In this document: positions 22,201 through 34,093 of the stretch, piece by piece
Position numbering within the stretch: position 1 is the stretch's first letter
Layout: each line of letters begins with the position of its first letter
Source: Lactarius indigo
Taxonomy: Eukaryota > Basidiomycota > Agaricomycetes > Russulales > Russulaceae
Reading direction: 5' to 3'
Length of the DNA stretch: 64,000 nt
NCBI GenBank assembly: GCA_025766275.1
Contig: JAFKAC010000012.1
Coordinates: 1,426,001-1,490,000 of the forward strand
Made by a program: the position numbers and the translations under genes
Notes under the pieces: model-generated
The model's input: only the letters and a program-made list of their open reading frames with translations
Told to the model about the DNA's origin: nothing
The model's database searches: none

Positions 22201-24748
22201 AACTGATGAGGAGAAAGGCGTTCCAGAATCACGAGATGCGACGGAGACGATCGGTATCGAGGGAGGAACATCCAATACGGATGTCGCTGTTCCCATGATG
22301 TCAGACGTGTTCACGTGGAGGCACGTCGAGTATGACATTCGACTGGGTAAAGGAGAGACCCGTCATCTCCTCGAGGACATTTCTGGTTACGTTGCACCGG
22401 GAAAGCTCACAGCGCTCATGGGAGAATCTGGAGCGGGAAAAGTCAGTGCACTCCAAATATAGCAACCCAAATTCACGCTCATCTCTTTTCCTCAGACCAC
22501 GCTCTTGAATGTCCTCGCTGAGCGCCAGGCAGCTGGCGTTGTCGGTGGTGAGAGGCTGGTTAACGGGTACCCCTTACCGAGCGATTTCCAAGCCCAAACG
22601 TGAGCTCGAACGCCGTTTTGTCGCTTGTGTTGATTCTGACGTGCCGGGTTGCCACAGAGGGTACGTTCAACAGATGGACACGCATTTGGCTCAGACAACC
22701 GTACGCGAAGCGCTGCTCTTCTCTGCAAAACTGCGACAGCCGCCGACAGTGCCTCTCAAAGAGAAAGAAGCATAGTGAGTAATCGTCGAGAAGTATCTCT
22801 GAGCCAGTATTAACGGGCTGTATTTAGCGTTGACACGGTGCTTAAAATGTGCGGTCTGGAGAGATTTGCTGATGCCATTGTGGGTTCGCTCGGGGTCGAA
22901 CATAGGAAACGGACAACTATTGGAGTGGAGCTCGCAGCCAAGGTACGTAGCGTAGGACCCAGCCCCAAGGCATCTGATCATGACTCCCTGCAAGCCCAAA
23001 TTGCTTCTCTTTTTAGATGAACCGACGTCCGGACTTGATTCACAGAGCGCTTGGGCTATTGTTAGCTTCCTGCGCGAATTAGCTGATCACGGTCAGGCAA
23101 TCCTGTGCACGTGAGGCGATCGCCTGTGAATATTCTCGTCGCTTTGTACGCTAATTCGGGATCGGTTTTAGTATTCATCAGCCTTCGGCGGAGCTATTCC
23201 AGGAATTCGACAGGCTTCTGCTACTTCGGAAAGGAGGCCAGACAGTCTACTTTGGCGATATCGGGACAAACTCTACCACTCTCATCGATTATTTCCAGAC
23301 AAATGGAGGGCGGCCCTGTCCGCCCGACGCGAACCCGTAGGTGGCCAGTAAATTAAAAATGATATCTTCGTCTAACAGTTTGAGAAGTGCTGAATATATT
23401 CTTGACGTCATTGGGGCAGGTGCCACTGCCACCACCGATACTGACTGGCATAGCAAATGGAAGAGCTCTCCCCAAGCCAAAGCAGTTGAGAAAGAACTCG
23501 ATGCTCTCCTTGAGGTCGGACGAAAACGCCATGCTGTTGACACAGAGCGGCACTCGGAGTTCTCAACATCATGGATATTCCAAGTCAAGACGCTCTGGAA
23601 ACGTGGCATCGTCCGCCACTGGCGTGATCCCACATACCTGGTGGCCAAGCTTGCGTTGAACGTCGTTGCAGCGCTTTTTGTTGGATTCACATTCTTTCAG
23701 GCTAAGGATTCTATCCAGGGGACTCAGAATAAGATCTTTGTAAGCCCTGACCGCTAGTTCCCTTCTAATACTGGCTCATCGACGTGTATGAACAGGCCGT
23801 GTTTATGAGCCTCCTCGTGAGCTCACCCCTATCAAACCAGATCCAAGGCCCATTCATCGAGACCAGACGGGTTTATGAGATTCGCGAACGTCCAAGCCGA
23901 ATGTATAGCTGGACGGCTCTCGTTACCGCTCAAATCCTTGGCGAGCTCCCCCTTAATATCATTGGCTCTTCTATATTCTTCCTAATATGGTACGGGCTCG
24001 TCGGATTCCCTTCGAGCCGTGCCGGATACTCGTACTTGATGTTCGGCATCATGTACCCCATGTACTACACCACCTTCTCCAATGGGTTGCTGCCATGTCA
24101 CCGAACCAAGCAATTGGCGCACAAATGTCTAGCTTCTTCTTCAGCTTTGTCATCATATTGTCGGTTCCTTTCTACTTTAAACCTGATCTTGCTCTAACTC
24201 GACGATAGCGACGGCGTACTGCAGCCATACAAGCATCTTGGCGGCTGGAAGTGGATGTATCGCACGTCACCTTACACTTACCTCATGGAAGGACTATTGG
24301 CCCAAGGTACCTCGCTCTCAGCTCATCTATTCTCGCTCTATACTGACCGCACTTTCAGCACTTGGCCACTCTGAGATTACCTGCGCACCCGTAGAATATG
24401 TTACTGTCAGGCCACCCCGAGGGCAAACGTGCCGGCAGTACCTGAGCAAGTTCATCAGCACAACAGGTGGCTACGTGATGAACCCGAGCGCCACGGATAA
24501 TTGCCAGTTTTGCTCGTATCGGACCACAGACGAGTTCTTACGTTCGAACTCGAACATATTCTGGAGTCATCATTGGCGTAACTTCGGGTTCATGTGGATA
24601 TACATCGGATTTAACGTACGTTCTCATTCACGTCATCACGCTCGTCAGCAAGCTCACATCCAACGCGTAGATATTTGCCGTTTATGCTATGACTTACATC
24701 TTCCGCATTCGCGGACCTGCCAAATTTTTCTTTCGCAGGCGTTCATAA
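19110..24748 (+). repeat. Inverted duplication, arm A (PDR)
   Basis: The segment is highly similar, exons and introns, to the reverse complement of 34094-39718. Arms are about 5.6 kb with a 9.3-kb spacer. Outer ends are approximate. Confidence 0.8.
19279..24748 (+). pseudogene. PDR-type (ABCG) multidrug ABC transporter, copy A, two apparent frameshifts
   Basis: Full-length pleiotropic-drug-resistance gene with many short introns at the same places as copy B. Order is NBD1, TMD1, NBD2, TMD2, as in all PDR transporters. NBD1 has the fungal PDR form of Walker A (GSPGSGCST), signature VSGGEKKR and WDNSTRGLD. NBD2 has GESGAGKTT (split by an intron), GVEHRKR and [13 protein letters not shown]. The last exon ends GPAKFFFRRRS. 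Two breaks are visible against copy B. Between CAG (19381-19383) and TCGCACG, copy A has 29 nt where B has 30, so the start and VGYFDEEG are out of frame. At about 24080 CTCCAATGGG replaces CTCCCAATGGG, shifting [12 protein letters not shown]. Neither is explained by a plausible intron. Everything else reads open. It is either a young pseudogene or carries two base-call errors. Confidence 0.8.
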
Positions 24749-25279
24749 ACCCTTATCATTACCTACATGATCTATGACTATTACCCCTTACCCCTCCCTC
24801 GACCACTATCAGTCAGACACTTCGAATATCTCGCTCAAATCTGCTTCAAATTTGAGATATAGTGTCTAGTCATACCCCCTAACTCTCTCTTCTCTTTAAG
24901 TCTCACCTTAGAGTAGTTTGAACGTGATCGTATATTCAGTTACGCGTTACTACGCATCTCGTGAGTTCGATGTTTGATCCTCTCGTGATTACGATCGTTT
25001 TCAGTTGTGAGCTGCGCAACACTCTCCCTTTGTTGCCGCCCACAAAGTAAGAAAGGCCGGAGATACAGAACCCTACGTCGCATATTGCTGACTATATACA
25101 CTGTAACTAATTAATACAGACCACGAGCAACTGACCATCGAAATTCCGTATATGAAGAGATCCCAAAATGTATATACCCGATCTCTGACCGCCAGGTTTA
25201 TTTGGCGTTGATACACTATCAACCCATATGATTTCCCCTCCGTCTCATCCCTGTCGCTTTGCTACCTTCCAAACCTATT
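24749..25279. other. Intergenic, convergent 3' ends
   Basis: Holds the 3' flanks of PDR copy A (plus) and the membrane-protein gene (minus). Nothing else seen. Confidence 0.4.
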
Positions 25280-26891
25280 TTACGGGATATCAGGACTCAA
25301 TGCGTGCGCATATTCCTTTGCGCCTCCAGCGCTCTGTGTCCCCTCTCCGAGGCAGTTCTGCTGTTTTGAGAACCCGAAAGGACTGCTTTGTGGCTCTCTT
25401 AGCTGGTTCGTTGCAGCTGTCTCGAATGTTGGGCGGTTGGAAAAGGGGTAATCGACAAGTCCACGGTATGTGCGGGATGCACCAATTGACATCATGCTCA
25501 CTGAGCCACGAGAAGATAAGGTTAAAGAAGTGTACGAAATATCCGAACAGTGGATCGACTCACGTCCGACAACCTGGAACATCTGGGTCGACGTATATGA
25601 CTAGATTCGTGAGATTCTCCTTATAGAAGTCAACGGACGCACCATATTAAATGGGTCTGCCGGGCGGGACCATGCTGAGAAAGTGGTGATTTCATAAGAA
25701 AGAGTATCACATACCATTCAGTTCCAAAGCAATGAAGACCTACAAGTCAACGCAGAGCATCAGCGACAGGTTGTTAACCCAACTCGAGGATGGAGACACA
25801 CTGCAGGGGGTATCTCTGCGAGAGCAACGACAAGCACCCATGCCAAACCCTATATTTCGCGTCAATTGATCAAAACATAATATGGGGACGAAGAGGGAAA
25901 AAACGTCTACCTGCGCATACATGAACTGAAAGATGCCGCCACTCCGAACTTTCCAGCGCAACAAACCAACGAGCAGTAGCGTGAGGAAGAGGAAGTCCAT
26001 AGCAAGTGTGGAGAAAGTGCTGATATTGGTGCGAAATGTATCTTGAATCACACATACACTTCCGGTCCAACCACCACGAGACTTGACCGTGCCTGAGAAC
26101 GTGTTCGAGAAGACCCAAGGCGACATGAACTGAGAAATAGACGCACTATAAACGTAGATGACGAAGTTAGATAGCCAGGAAGTAAAGGCGATTGCAATGA
26201 CGCTCTTGTTATGCTCCCAGAGCGCAGTGCTAAGAACACTTGTTCAGACAGGCGAAACAATGTCGACGAGCGAGTAATCACTCACATGCGCAGAGCAATA
26301 AGCGCTGAGGCGAACAAAAGTGTCAAGTACGCAGATACCTGCGTGCGAGTTAGAACAAAAACAATATTGTTGGGACAGCGGGCGTCTTACAAAGGTCATG
26401 ACGGTCACTGCCTGAATGAAAATTCGGTCTTCTCTTTCCATAAAAACGGCATAAAAGATGGGGGAAAGAGGTTCTTACCTGACAGTTAATTTTGTGAGAC
26501 GTATCGAATCCGAGAAACTGGACAGTAATGAGGGACAGGGAGGACCAACGACATCCCAGATATAGCTAAGGGTTTGAAATTGATCGCCGAGACTTCTTAT
26601 TAGGTCGAAGAGGAACGTACTGGAGACGTCCAAGTTAGCTTGCGCTTTCCCATCAAGATGGAGTACTCGAAGTCAAGATTCAGGACAAACTCCCAACTGA
26701 TGAGAGATGAGAAATGCAGAACCAAAAGTAAATGAGACGGCCTACATGTACACGCCACCCATGAAGTGGGTGAGCTTGATGAGAACAACTGCGACGCAAT
26801 GAGTAAAATCAATGGAACTCTCCTCTGAGTCCAATGAGAACGAACCAAGATCCGCGAGAACGCGGGCAGGATCATGCCAGTTGACAGTCAT
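25280..26891 (-). CDS. Basidiomycete-specific multi-pass membrane protein, unknown function
   Basis: About eleven small exons can be chained in phase into roughly 370 residues. Segments in order: MTVNWHDPARVLADLG, KLTHFMGGVYIWEFVLNLDF, GKRKLTWTSP, GFDTSHKINCQ, AYLTLLFASALIALRM, ALWEHNKSVIAIAFTSWLSN, a long middle exon with MDFLFLTLLLVGLLRWKVRSG, AWVLVVALAEIPPAVFIALE, PADPFNM, and MMSIGASRTYRGLVDYP. This layout (about seven hydrophobic stretches, WEF after the first, GFD...INCQ, EIPPAVF, then a final ASRxYR) matches a large family of uncharacterised integral membrane proteins common in mushrooms and absent, as far as I know, elsewhere. No function is known. All introns are GT-AG and I see no damage. 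It sits between the inverted PDR copies and is not duplicated here. Start chosen at the ATG before the conserved DP; exon borders are approximate. Confidence 0.7.
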
Positions 26892-29842
26892 GGTACGGGA
26901 CGGGTTGATGGGGTCGTTAACTCGGTAGAGAAGGTTTATGTGTTCGCATCGAGCACAGGTCTTATTAACACTAAGAGAAGTAGAACGCTGTCCGACAATG
27001 AGAAGACGACAATTCATCACAGTTTGTTCCGTGATAACCAACAGTCACCACAAGCGCCCGCCGGTAGTACGTCGAGGGAGGTATGGGTACACTGTTCTGT
27101 AAGGCTGAGGGTCTTTCGAAATGGATACACCACAGAGACACCAAGAACCAGTAACTGCTCCTATGGGACCCCCACGATTGAGATGGGGAGTATACTGTCG
27201 CTGCCATTACTCTGATAATGAAATGTCCCGAGACAAGAAGCAGAGCTTTGGATCAACTCTGTCATGATGCTCCACGTATATAATAGTACCTGATCAGCTG
27301 TGATCTAGTGGTGGCGTGCACTGGCATGTAACTTGTGACTAGCTTGCAAGCTCGACTCGGTAAGGTAAGCCTATAAACAAAAGGCTATGCACAGAGAAGC
27401 CGGATTCGGTGGATTATGGTACGACAAAATTGGAAGAATGAAGGATGTCGAACACCATGATCGTCGTGTCAAGCCCGGGCCCAGCTCAGGCTCATGCAAG
27501 GCCATTGGTAATGACTAAGCAGACGAGGCGATTCCAAAATTTTCTACCGACTCGGTCCGGATTGCCCATCTGCCAGTGAAAGTGAAAGCCCCCTCATCTG
27601 ACCCCAGTACAACACAGTTCCTGATAAGCGCATCAGTAGTCAGGACGCCCACCTCAGGTGGAAACTTATAACTATTGTATAATCACCCGCAGATTCCGGT
27701 AACCGGGTGTTGATTACATCAACGTAAACCTTGCGTGCCCCGAAAGATATTGTGGACAGTGCATTAGACGTGCGGGTATATATTGACCGAGTTTTAATGA
27801 GGATGACGTCGGACAGTAGGTAATATAGGTCTAGAGGCTGTGGGTACAAATACATGGTCCAGCCAGAAAGTGTTTATTCATTTGGAAAAAAAACAAGGGA
27901 GGTTGAGACATGGTTTGTGCGACACGGAAAAAGTGGTGTATGTAGTAGTGTGAATGGATCGTGGATACTGTGTTCGTCTGACTCAGAATAGGTGCGGCAG
28001 AAATGAATAGGTCGCGTTACCAAGTTGGAACAGGGAAACATTGCGCTTCTGGCGGCAAGTCAGTTTGTATGAAATCTGGTTCGTGTGTGTACCGCCTTCC
28101 TCCGTTATTGTTAGTCTCTCAACGCGATTGGATTCTTCTGTTGCCGCGCACTTCGTTCTGCGTTTTTGGTGAGCGCCGCTTTTTCTAATATTGTGTGGTG
28201 TTCTTCAGATGATTGATAGACAGCTTCCTCCATTTTCGCACGAGACCGCTTTTCAGCACACGAAAAGGTACAGCTTGGGAGGGCGTTCTTGATGTCGGCC
28301 ATTGTTAAACATCTCAGAGTAGACGACAGGTCGCTTGATGGCTTCATGTTCGTGGTAAGCAGGGTTTACGTGGCTATGAATGTGCTTTCCCCTGTTTTTG
28401 TGACACAGAAACTGCTTACATTGGTTTCAGATAGTCCTTCAGCAGGATGACTTGGAAGAGTGCAGCCCCTGTCTAGGTTTCGGTTCGCTTCCGAGTCTAC
28501 TCTCTTGGGTGGTTGTCACGTGCACTCACATCGTTTTTGTCACCACACAGCCAGTACGGTCTGGTGCACAGGACACAGCCAAAACTGACAGCTTTCAGAA
28601 TCGCTAAACTGGGGCCATATAGGTCGGACAGAAACAGCTGGGCTGGATACTGTCCCAGGTCGTATCCATGGGAATAGACAAGATGGAGGCGAGGGAAATG
28701 GAGAAAAAGGAAGAATAGTAGGGGTGGACGTACATTTCTACGTCCGTTGACATACATCACTGAAGGCGGGAAACCTATGGTACACCACAAATGGCATGCT
28801 ATTTGTCCAAGAAAAAGTCCGCATTGAAAACTTGGGTGCGTTCGACGACGACGTCCAACCAGACTTACCTTGTGCTGCATTGACTTAGGGGGGTGCAGGA
28901 GGTGCCTACAGCACGGAGCAAGCTGACGGTTCCTATTGTGAGAGGAACTGTAGGGGGGCAGTCTGAATTGGCCCTAAAAGCAGATGGGTACTACGTAACA
29001 TCAAAGTTCGCATGTCAGGAAAGGACACGTATTGTAAAGCGAGAACGGAGGAAATGGGTACGCACGGTTTTTTTTTCAGGATAAGAAGTTACCGAAAACA
29101 TACTGTATGTACCAAGGTATGTACAACCTGTTTGGCGGCGCGAGTTCGACAACGTTAATGTAGACCGAAATTTGCATGAAATGAAAGGGCAGTTGACGGC
29201 AGTCTTTGCGAGTCGCTGTTCAGCTTCGATGGGAGTTCCATGCCGTGCTGGGTAAAGCGTGGATGAGATTCTGAGAGGCGCGGCATGGATGGGTGGCGCT
29301 GTTGGTAATACGATAACATTGGGCTGTACTAAGTAGGTGACACGGGGAGAGTCGTGTATGGACGCTATGTACGAGAGACCGGCAGTGGCAGACGGATGGT
29401 GCGTGAGAGATCAGGCGAAAGCGCAAAGCGCTCCTCGATCGAAAAGGAGAGTCCATGTGGCCGAGGCGAGGTCGCGACGGGAGGGTGGGACCCTTCCGGA
29501 GCGACTGGATGAGCGTCGGTAAACACAGTGGACCTCATCATCGATCCAATTATCTAATGGGTGTGGTGGGCGGGTTAAAACGAAAGTAATCCCGGTTTTT
29601 CAGACCGGTTGAAAAGCAGGGCGGGCAGGTGGCGGCACGGGAATGCACACGTGCCGCTTCGCCCGCTCACTCAAAGACTGTGCTTTAAGGCCTAAGGCAC
29701 CGCTCGTGCCTCGCTCTGCTACTGTTGATCGAGATCGAAGTCTTACGTACATACATTCATTTTGCTCCTGTTTGCGATCTGCATCTACTAATTTCGACTC
29801 AGGATATGCCTTGTCAACTTGAAGCAAGGTGACTATGCGTCG
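26892..29842. other. Gene-free stretch, about 2.9 kb
   Basis: Two small ORFs (28111-28347 minus, 28497-28880 minus) match no family I recognise. A plus-strand gtaagc...acacag pair at about 28355-28408 looks like an intron, but the flanking ORF is short. A TATA-like tataata near 27278 could serve the membrane-protein gene. Nothing can be supported. Confidence 0.4.
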
Positions 29843-30054
29843 GTGGTCGTTCTTCGCGACAATCGAGTCTGCAACTCCGCAAGGATAACAACTCAACACC
29901 ACACTGTTTTCCACGTTACGCGCCACAATTTTCATACATTCAACGACTACACGACAACTAACCAATCTGGGCGCTTCAAGAAACTTTTTCTTTTTGAGAG
30001 GCTGAAAAGGGTTGTCAGTCAGTAGCGGAAAGTGTTCCGGTGGCTTACTACCAT

Positions 30055-30498
30055 TTAGCCGATGACAACCCGAACCGTGAGGTCCTTGCCGTCAGCCACA
30101 ACGTACTCAAACGAAAACTTGCGGTTTCGCAAGTCGGTCGTCTCGTAAGAAGTCAGCTGCCTCTCCCTCTGCTTCTCCATGTTGGGGTGGTCCTTGCTGT
30201 AGTACTGCGGATTAATGACGCAAGCGGTTTGGTCGTTCTTGAGGTTCGTGATGATGTCGCCCCATCGCTTGTTGTTGTGGACGCCCAAAGTGATGATGCA
30301 GCCCTCGCCATTTTGGGACAGGAGGCGAAGGGCGCCGGATGTTCCGCTGCCGTTCATCCTGAGTATGTTGCAACCGTCGACATCGCTCCAGGTTCCACCA
30401 TTGGCGAAGTTCCACACAGTCTTCTCGACGACGTGGAAGAACTCGTTCTGGTGGGGATTGGTCTGGTAGATCAGCACCTTGATTTGATAGTTGCTCAT
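30055..30498 (-). CDS. Fungal fruit-body lectin 3
   Basis: 147 residues, single coding exon, no signal peptide. It is 138/147 identical to lectin 2, with ANGGTW, GSGTSG, HNNKRWGD, INPQYY and RERQLTSYE all unchanged. The nine differences fall outside these motifs: three near the N-terminus (Y11, H16, N18), D39 just after ANGGTW, then T121, R124, N125 in one surface-type loop, and V145, G147 at the end. So sugar specificity should match lectin 2, while the loop at 121-125 may differ. Promoter, 5'-UTR intron and palindrome are also conserved, so both copies are probably expressed alike. Lectin family members of this fold bind T-antigen-type glycans and are used in defence. Confidence 0.95.
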   Translation of the reverse strand: MSNYQIKVLIYQTNPHQNEFFHVVEKTVWNFANGGTWSDVDGCNILRMNGSGTSGALRLLSQNGEGCIITLGVHNNKRWGDIITNLKNDQTACVINPQYYSKDHPNMEKQRERQLTSYETTDLRNRKFSFEYVVADGKDLTVRVVIG

Positions 30499-30500
30499 TT

Positions 30501-30605
30501 CTGTGACTAATGAGCGTCGGAGAGAGAGCGAAGCGACAGTTACGACGGGACAACCAGTTGCCTGTCAGTCATATTCGAAGAGATGTAACACAGGAGACAG
30601 CACAC
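30501..30605 (-). other. 5'-UTR intron of lectin 3
   Basis: AAAG|GTGTGC at 30606/30605 to a CAG ending at 30501, two bases before the ATG; same size (105 nt) as in lectin 2. Confidence 0.65.
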
Positions 30606-30674
30606 CTTTTGTATGGTTGGTTTGTCTGGTTCAGGAGTAAGAAGCCTACTGGGAAGAGCGATGACAGGGGGGGG

Positions 30675-30681
30675 TTTTATA
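30675..30681 (-). promoter_or_regulatory. TATA box of lectin 3
   Basis: TATAAAA on the minus strand about 180 bp upstream of the ATG. Confidence 0.65.
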
Positions 30682-30921
30682 CCTTTTTTCAGAGAGACCA
30701 ATGCGTTGCAAATAAGACCTAGGAGTTAGGAGGCCACGGCGGCGGAGCGGTGTGTGCTGATGCGAGAGACTGCGTCCTCTACCAAACGTCGTTGAATGTG
30801 CGCCGGCGTAACTGTAACCCCACCCTTCTCCCCCAACCGAAATAACCCTTGACGTACCTCTGTCGCCCCACAGAATGTAGCGTCTCCACGATTCGCGCGC
30901 ATACACCAACAGAGTAAAGAA

Positions 30922-30936
30922 GCGGAGTATATCCGC
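30922..30936. promoter_or_regulatory. Conserved GCGGA-N5-TCCGC palindrome, lectin 3 promoter
   Basis: GCGGAGTATATCCGC, about 430 bp upstream of the ATG, identical to the lectin 2 site. Confidence 0.5.
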
Positions 30937-33900
30937 ACCTCCCGCCGCGAATGATGGTGGTAAATTAGACTTTAGGATTGTGGGCGTTGCAAAGTGTGCT
31001 TGACATTGCCGTTGTATTTCAGGGATAATGAAAGCGGCCCCCCTCTAGCTTGCTGAATATCGGTCTGATTCGTGTTCTTGGAATAAGTCGCTACCAGGGG
31101 TAGGTGCTTCAGTGTAGTGAGGATCGCATCCACCTTCTTGACGACGCCACCTTTTCTGCAGCGCAGACGAGACCCGCCAGTAGAGTGTACTGGTGTACTT
31201 TCTCATCAAGCATAATAACTCCCTTGGCGCTTGGGACCCGCTCTGTTTAGTGTTAATGACACGCCGTAGCAGGAAGAGTGGGGCGGATAGTTGCGGTGTC
31301 AAGAGACAACTCCATAGTGTTCAAGGAACGAGCTGCAAGGGTACGCCCTGCAGCGTGCAGCGTTGGATACCACGGTACTTTTCACGCCAAGGGTGACTTT
31401 GCGTACCCCCATCGCCACGGCCACCAAAGTCTAGGTGTAGCCACTCTAAAGCGTGCCCTCAGTGCCATCAGCGCAAAGCGGCCGTAGAGTGCACGTTTCG
31501 TACTGGTGCAAAAACGCCTTCCCTCCTTCAGGTCCGAATGTTTTAAAATTTTTCTATTCCCAGCCATCTCGGGGTCTGTCTGCCTCCAGACGTTGTTTTT
31601 GGGGCTCTTGTTGCATCATGAGCTGAAAAGACGGATCCCCAGCGTGGGTTGTTGCGTCAACCAATGTCCTGGAAAGTCAGTCAAGCGAGAAAGCTTATTT
31701 GACACTCGTACAAAGGCAAAACAGTTAGGCAATTTTCCATCTGAGCATCTCCGACTAGAGTCTCCCCCACCCCCCCCCCTTTTCATCTTGCTTAGTTTTT
31801 GCATGTGGTATTTATGTTGACAGACAAACGTCCTTGCTTGCATGGCAGGTCCGACCGGTCAGAGTCTCGGAGACAGCGGTGTCAGACCAACGAACTGAGG
31901 TGAGCGTAACAGTAAGGATGGATGGAGCTAGCAGGGAGGCCCAATGTTTGGTCAAAGATACACAAAAAGGTGTTGAAGTGGAATTTAGACGGACAAAGTC
32001 TATAGCCTATTGGCCAGGTGCTACATAGGGTCCTGTACCCCACAACGTACAATACAATAACAATAATGACGAATGGAAGGAATATGATAGCGCACGATCT
32101 GGCGTGATTTGGCTTGTGGTTTCAAGTTAGTGCGCTCACCTTGAATTTAAGAATGGACCAGTCACAATTCACGACATCACATGCATCACAGCTCGGGTTT
32201 ATTGTGAGGCTGTTGTACCGTGCCTTACTCGCTACCACGCAATCTGCTCGAGATGCCCGACATTCTTCACCCCGACGGTTGAGGGGACGCATCGCAATTT
32301 AGATTGAAAACACACGATCGAGAATAGCCAACCACCCTATCTGCTTACTGTATACTCACTACCAGTACATCACCTAGAATCAAAGTCCTGATGACAGTTT
32401 TTTTTTTTTGAATTCATTTTTGTGCGCCTGAGGGCAGATTACCCCATGTAGCACTACACTTTCATTGCAGCATACATCGCGTCCAAGTCTCCGCTTCTCA
32501 AAGTCCTTTCTTTGTATCTTGGCTCTCCTTCGTCCCGATTGGGGAGACAAAGGTAGCACTAAGTACACGTATACTGATCTCCTCATCCACCTAGAGTACA
32601 AGCGCGCGATGCAAGACTCAATTCCATGTGCCCCCGATTTGAAATATTTTTTTCGCCCATCTCTTGGCCCATCTCAGGCACGCCTCCTCCATGTCCGAGC
32701 TGATTTTTCCAGTATTTTGCCACCGGGAAGGACATTGTAAGAGCCAGCTCAAGTTGGTCAGCGGTGAGGGGTTTCCGGTTTGGAATGTATAGATACAGCG
32801 CATACATATACCCGAGTAGCACACATAATTATAATCATCACATCCATCCCCAACTACTGAGTCCCCGGCGTTCAGGACTTCACAGACATCCCAAAGCAAA
32901 AGTGTGCCCTTCAGAGCTTACCACGACCGAGAATGTACGCCCCACCTTCCCTAGTAGACAAAGAAGGATGTCCTCACGCGTTGCTTTGGTACTGACCATG
33001 CCATTGATATGCGTCCCTTTCGTTCACACATGTCCCTGCTCCTCGAGCGCTTACTCTACCGCGTGCTTGGGCGTCTATTACACGATGAAGAACTGGCGAT
33101 AAAACACTCAGGCGCGCCGATTGCCGCCAGTTCAGGGGCAACATGTTCAGGACTCAGGAGGACGCGCGCCACGTCGGCTCACCCTGAGAGCCGTTTACAG
33201 TAAGTAATACCTCTGTAATACCACGGCATGTGGACATCGCGGGTGTAGTCCAACCCTCGACTCATACACTCTAACCTTGTACAGCCTGCGTGGCCCATGG
33301 AAAGATATGGAGCACTCCAGCACACGACATCGAGTTCGTGCGTAGATGCCTGCTGACCCGCCAATGATCGATGACCTCTGGATCCACAAATCCTGGAATA
33401 TGCTTATTTGTCGTGACGTTAGATCCAGGAAGGTCTTCGGCCAGCACTCAGGTTGTCCAATTGCAGGACAACCCTTCTCCGCTTCGTGTTGAGGTGATGG
33501 ATACTTGGAATGGCAGATACCAGAACCAACGACCATCAGACATTGGTTGTACAAGTAAGGACGTGGCGGCACACAGAATAGACTCGCTACCACAGGAATA
33601 GTCGCCATTTCCAGCTGCCAGCATGTGTGCCAGTAGGCAGTGAGATCATTTGCCACCGGTTTCTAGTCTCCGTGGCCACTGGCAGTTAGAGCTCGTGTCG
33701 CTAATAATACCCCCAGTATGCCAGTGATTTGGCGAATACGATGACACAAAGGATGCGTCCACTGGCAAGAGTCTCGCTGGTGCACGTTGGCTTCCGAGAT
33801 ATCTGGCCGTGAAGTTAACGGTCACGTGTCACAGGACACGGAAGAGCACTCAGGCTCCTCGCGATCGTTGCCAGTGTCAATAGCAAGTAGTACAAAACGA

Positions 33901-34093
33901 ATGGAGCACCAAAAAAGACAGTCACACCCATTCCATTGCAGATGTAATTACAGCAAGTGCATTTCAATCATTAAAAATCCTCTCACTAGTACGACACGTC
34001 GTCCTTCGTTGATGCGTGTAAAAATCGTGAGAAAGTGGTAAAGCGTAAATTATATATACAGAAACCATAGGTCACACGTTTGATGATGAGTGT
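30937..34093. other. Gene-free stretch between lectin 3 and PDR copy B
   Basis: To about 32230 this is the upstream part of lectin unit 3. From 32230 to 34093 I see only short, unsupported ORFs and low-complexity runs. Confidence 0.45.

Larger units (their letters stand above)
29843..32230 (-). repeat. Duplicated lectin unit 3
   Basis: Same orientation as unit 2 (15918-18240) and nearly identical through the lectin and promoter to about 31090. Unit 3 then has roughly 180 extra bases (about 31105-31290), after which similarity resumes and decays. Confidence 0.8.

Noticed and set aside
28111..28347. 78-residue minus ORF with charged composition
   Set aside because: Too short and without a recognised domain or flanking exons.
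28497..28880. 127-residue minus ORF that begins with a GTAAGT after its fourth codon
   Set aside because: Splicing at that donor leads quickly to a stop; no known motif.
32764..33102. 112-residue plus ORF in the spacer before PDR copy B
   Set aside because: Low-complexity, no motif, and no plausible splice partners.
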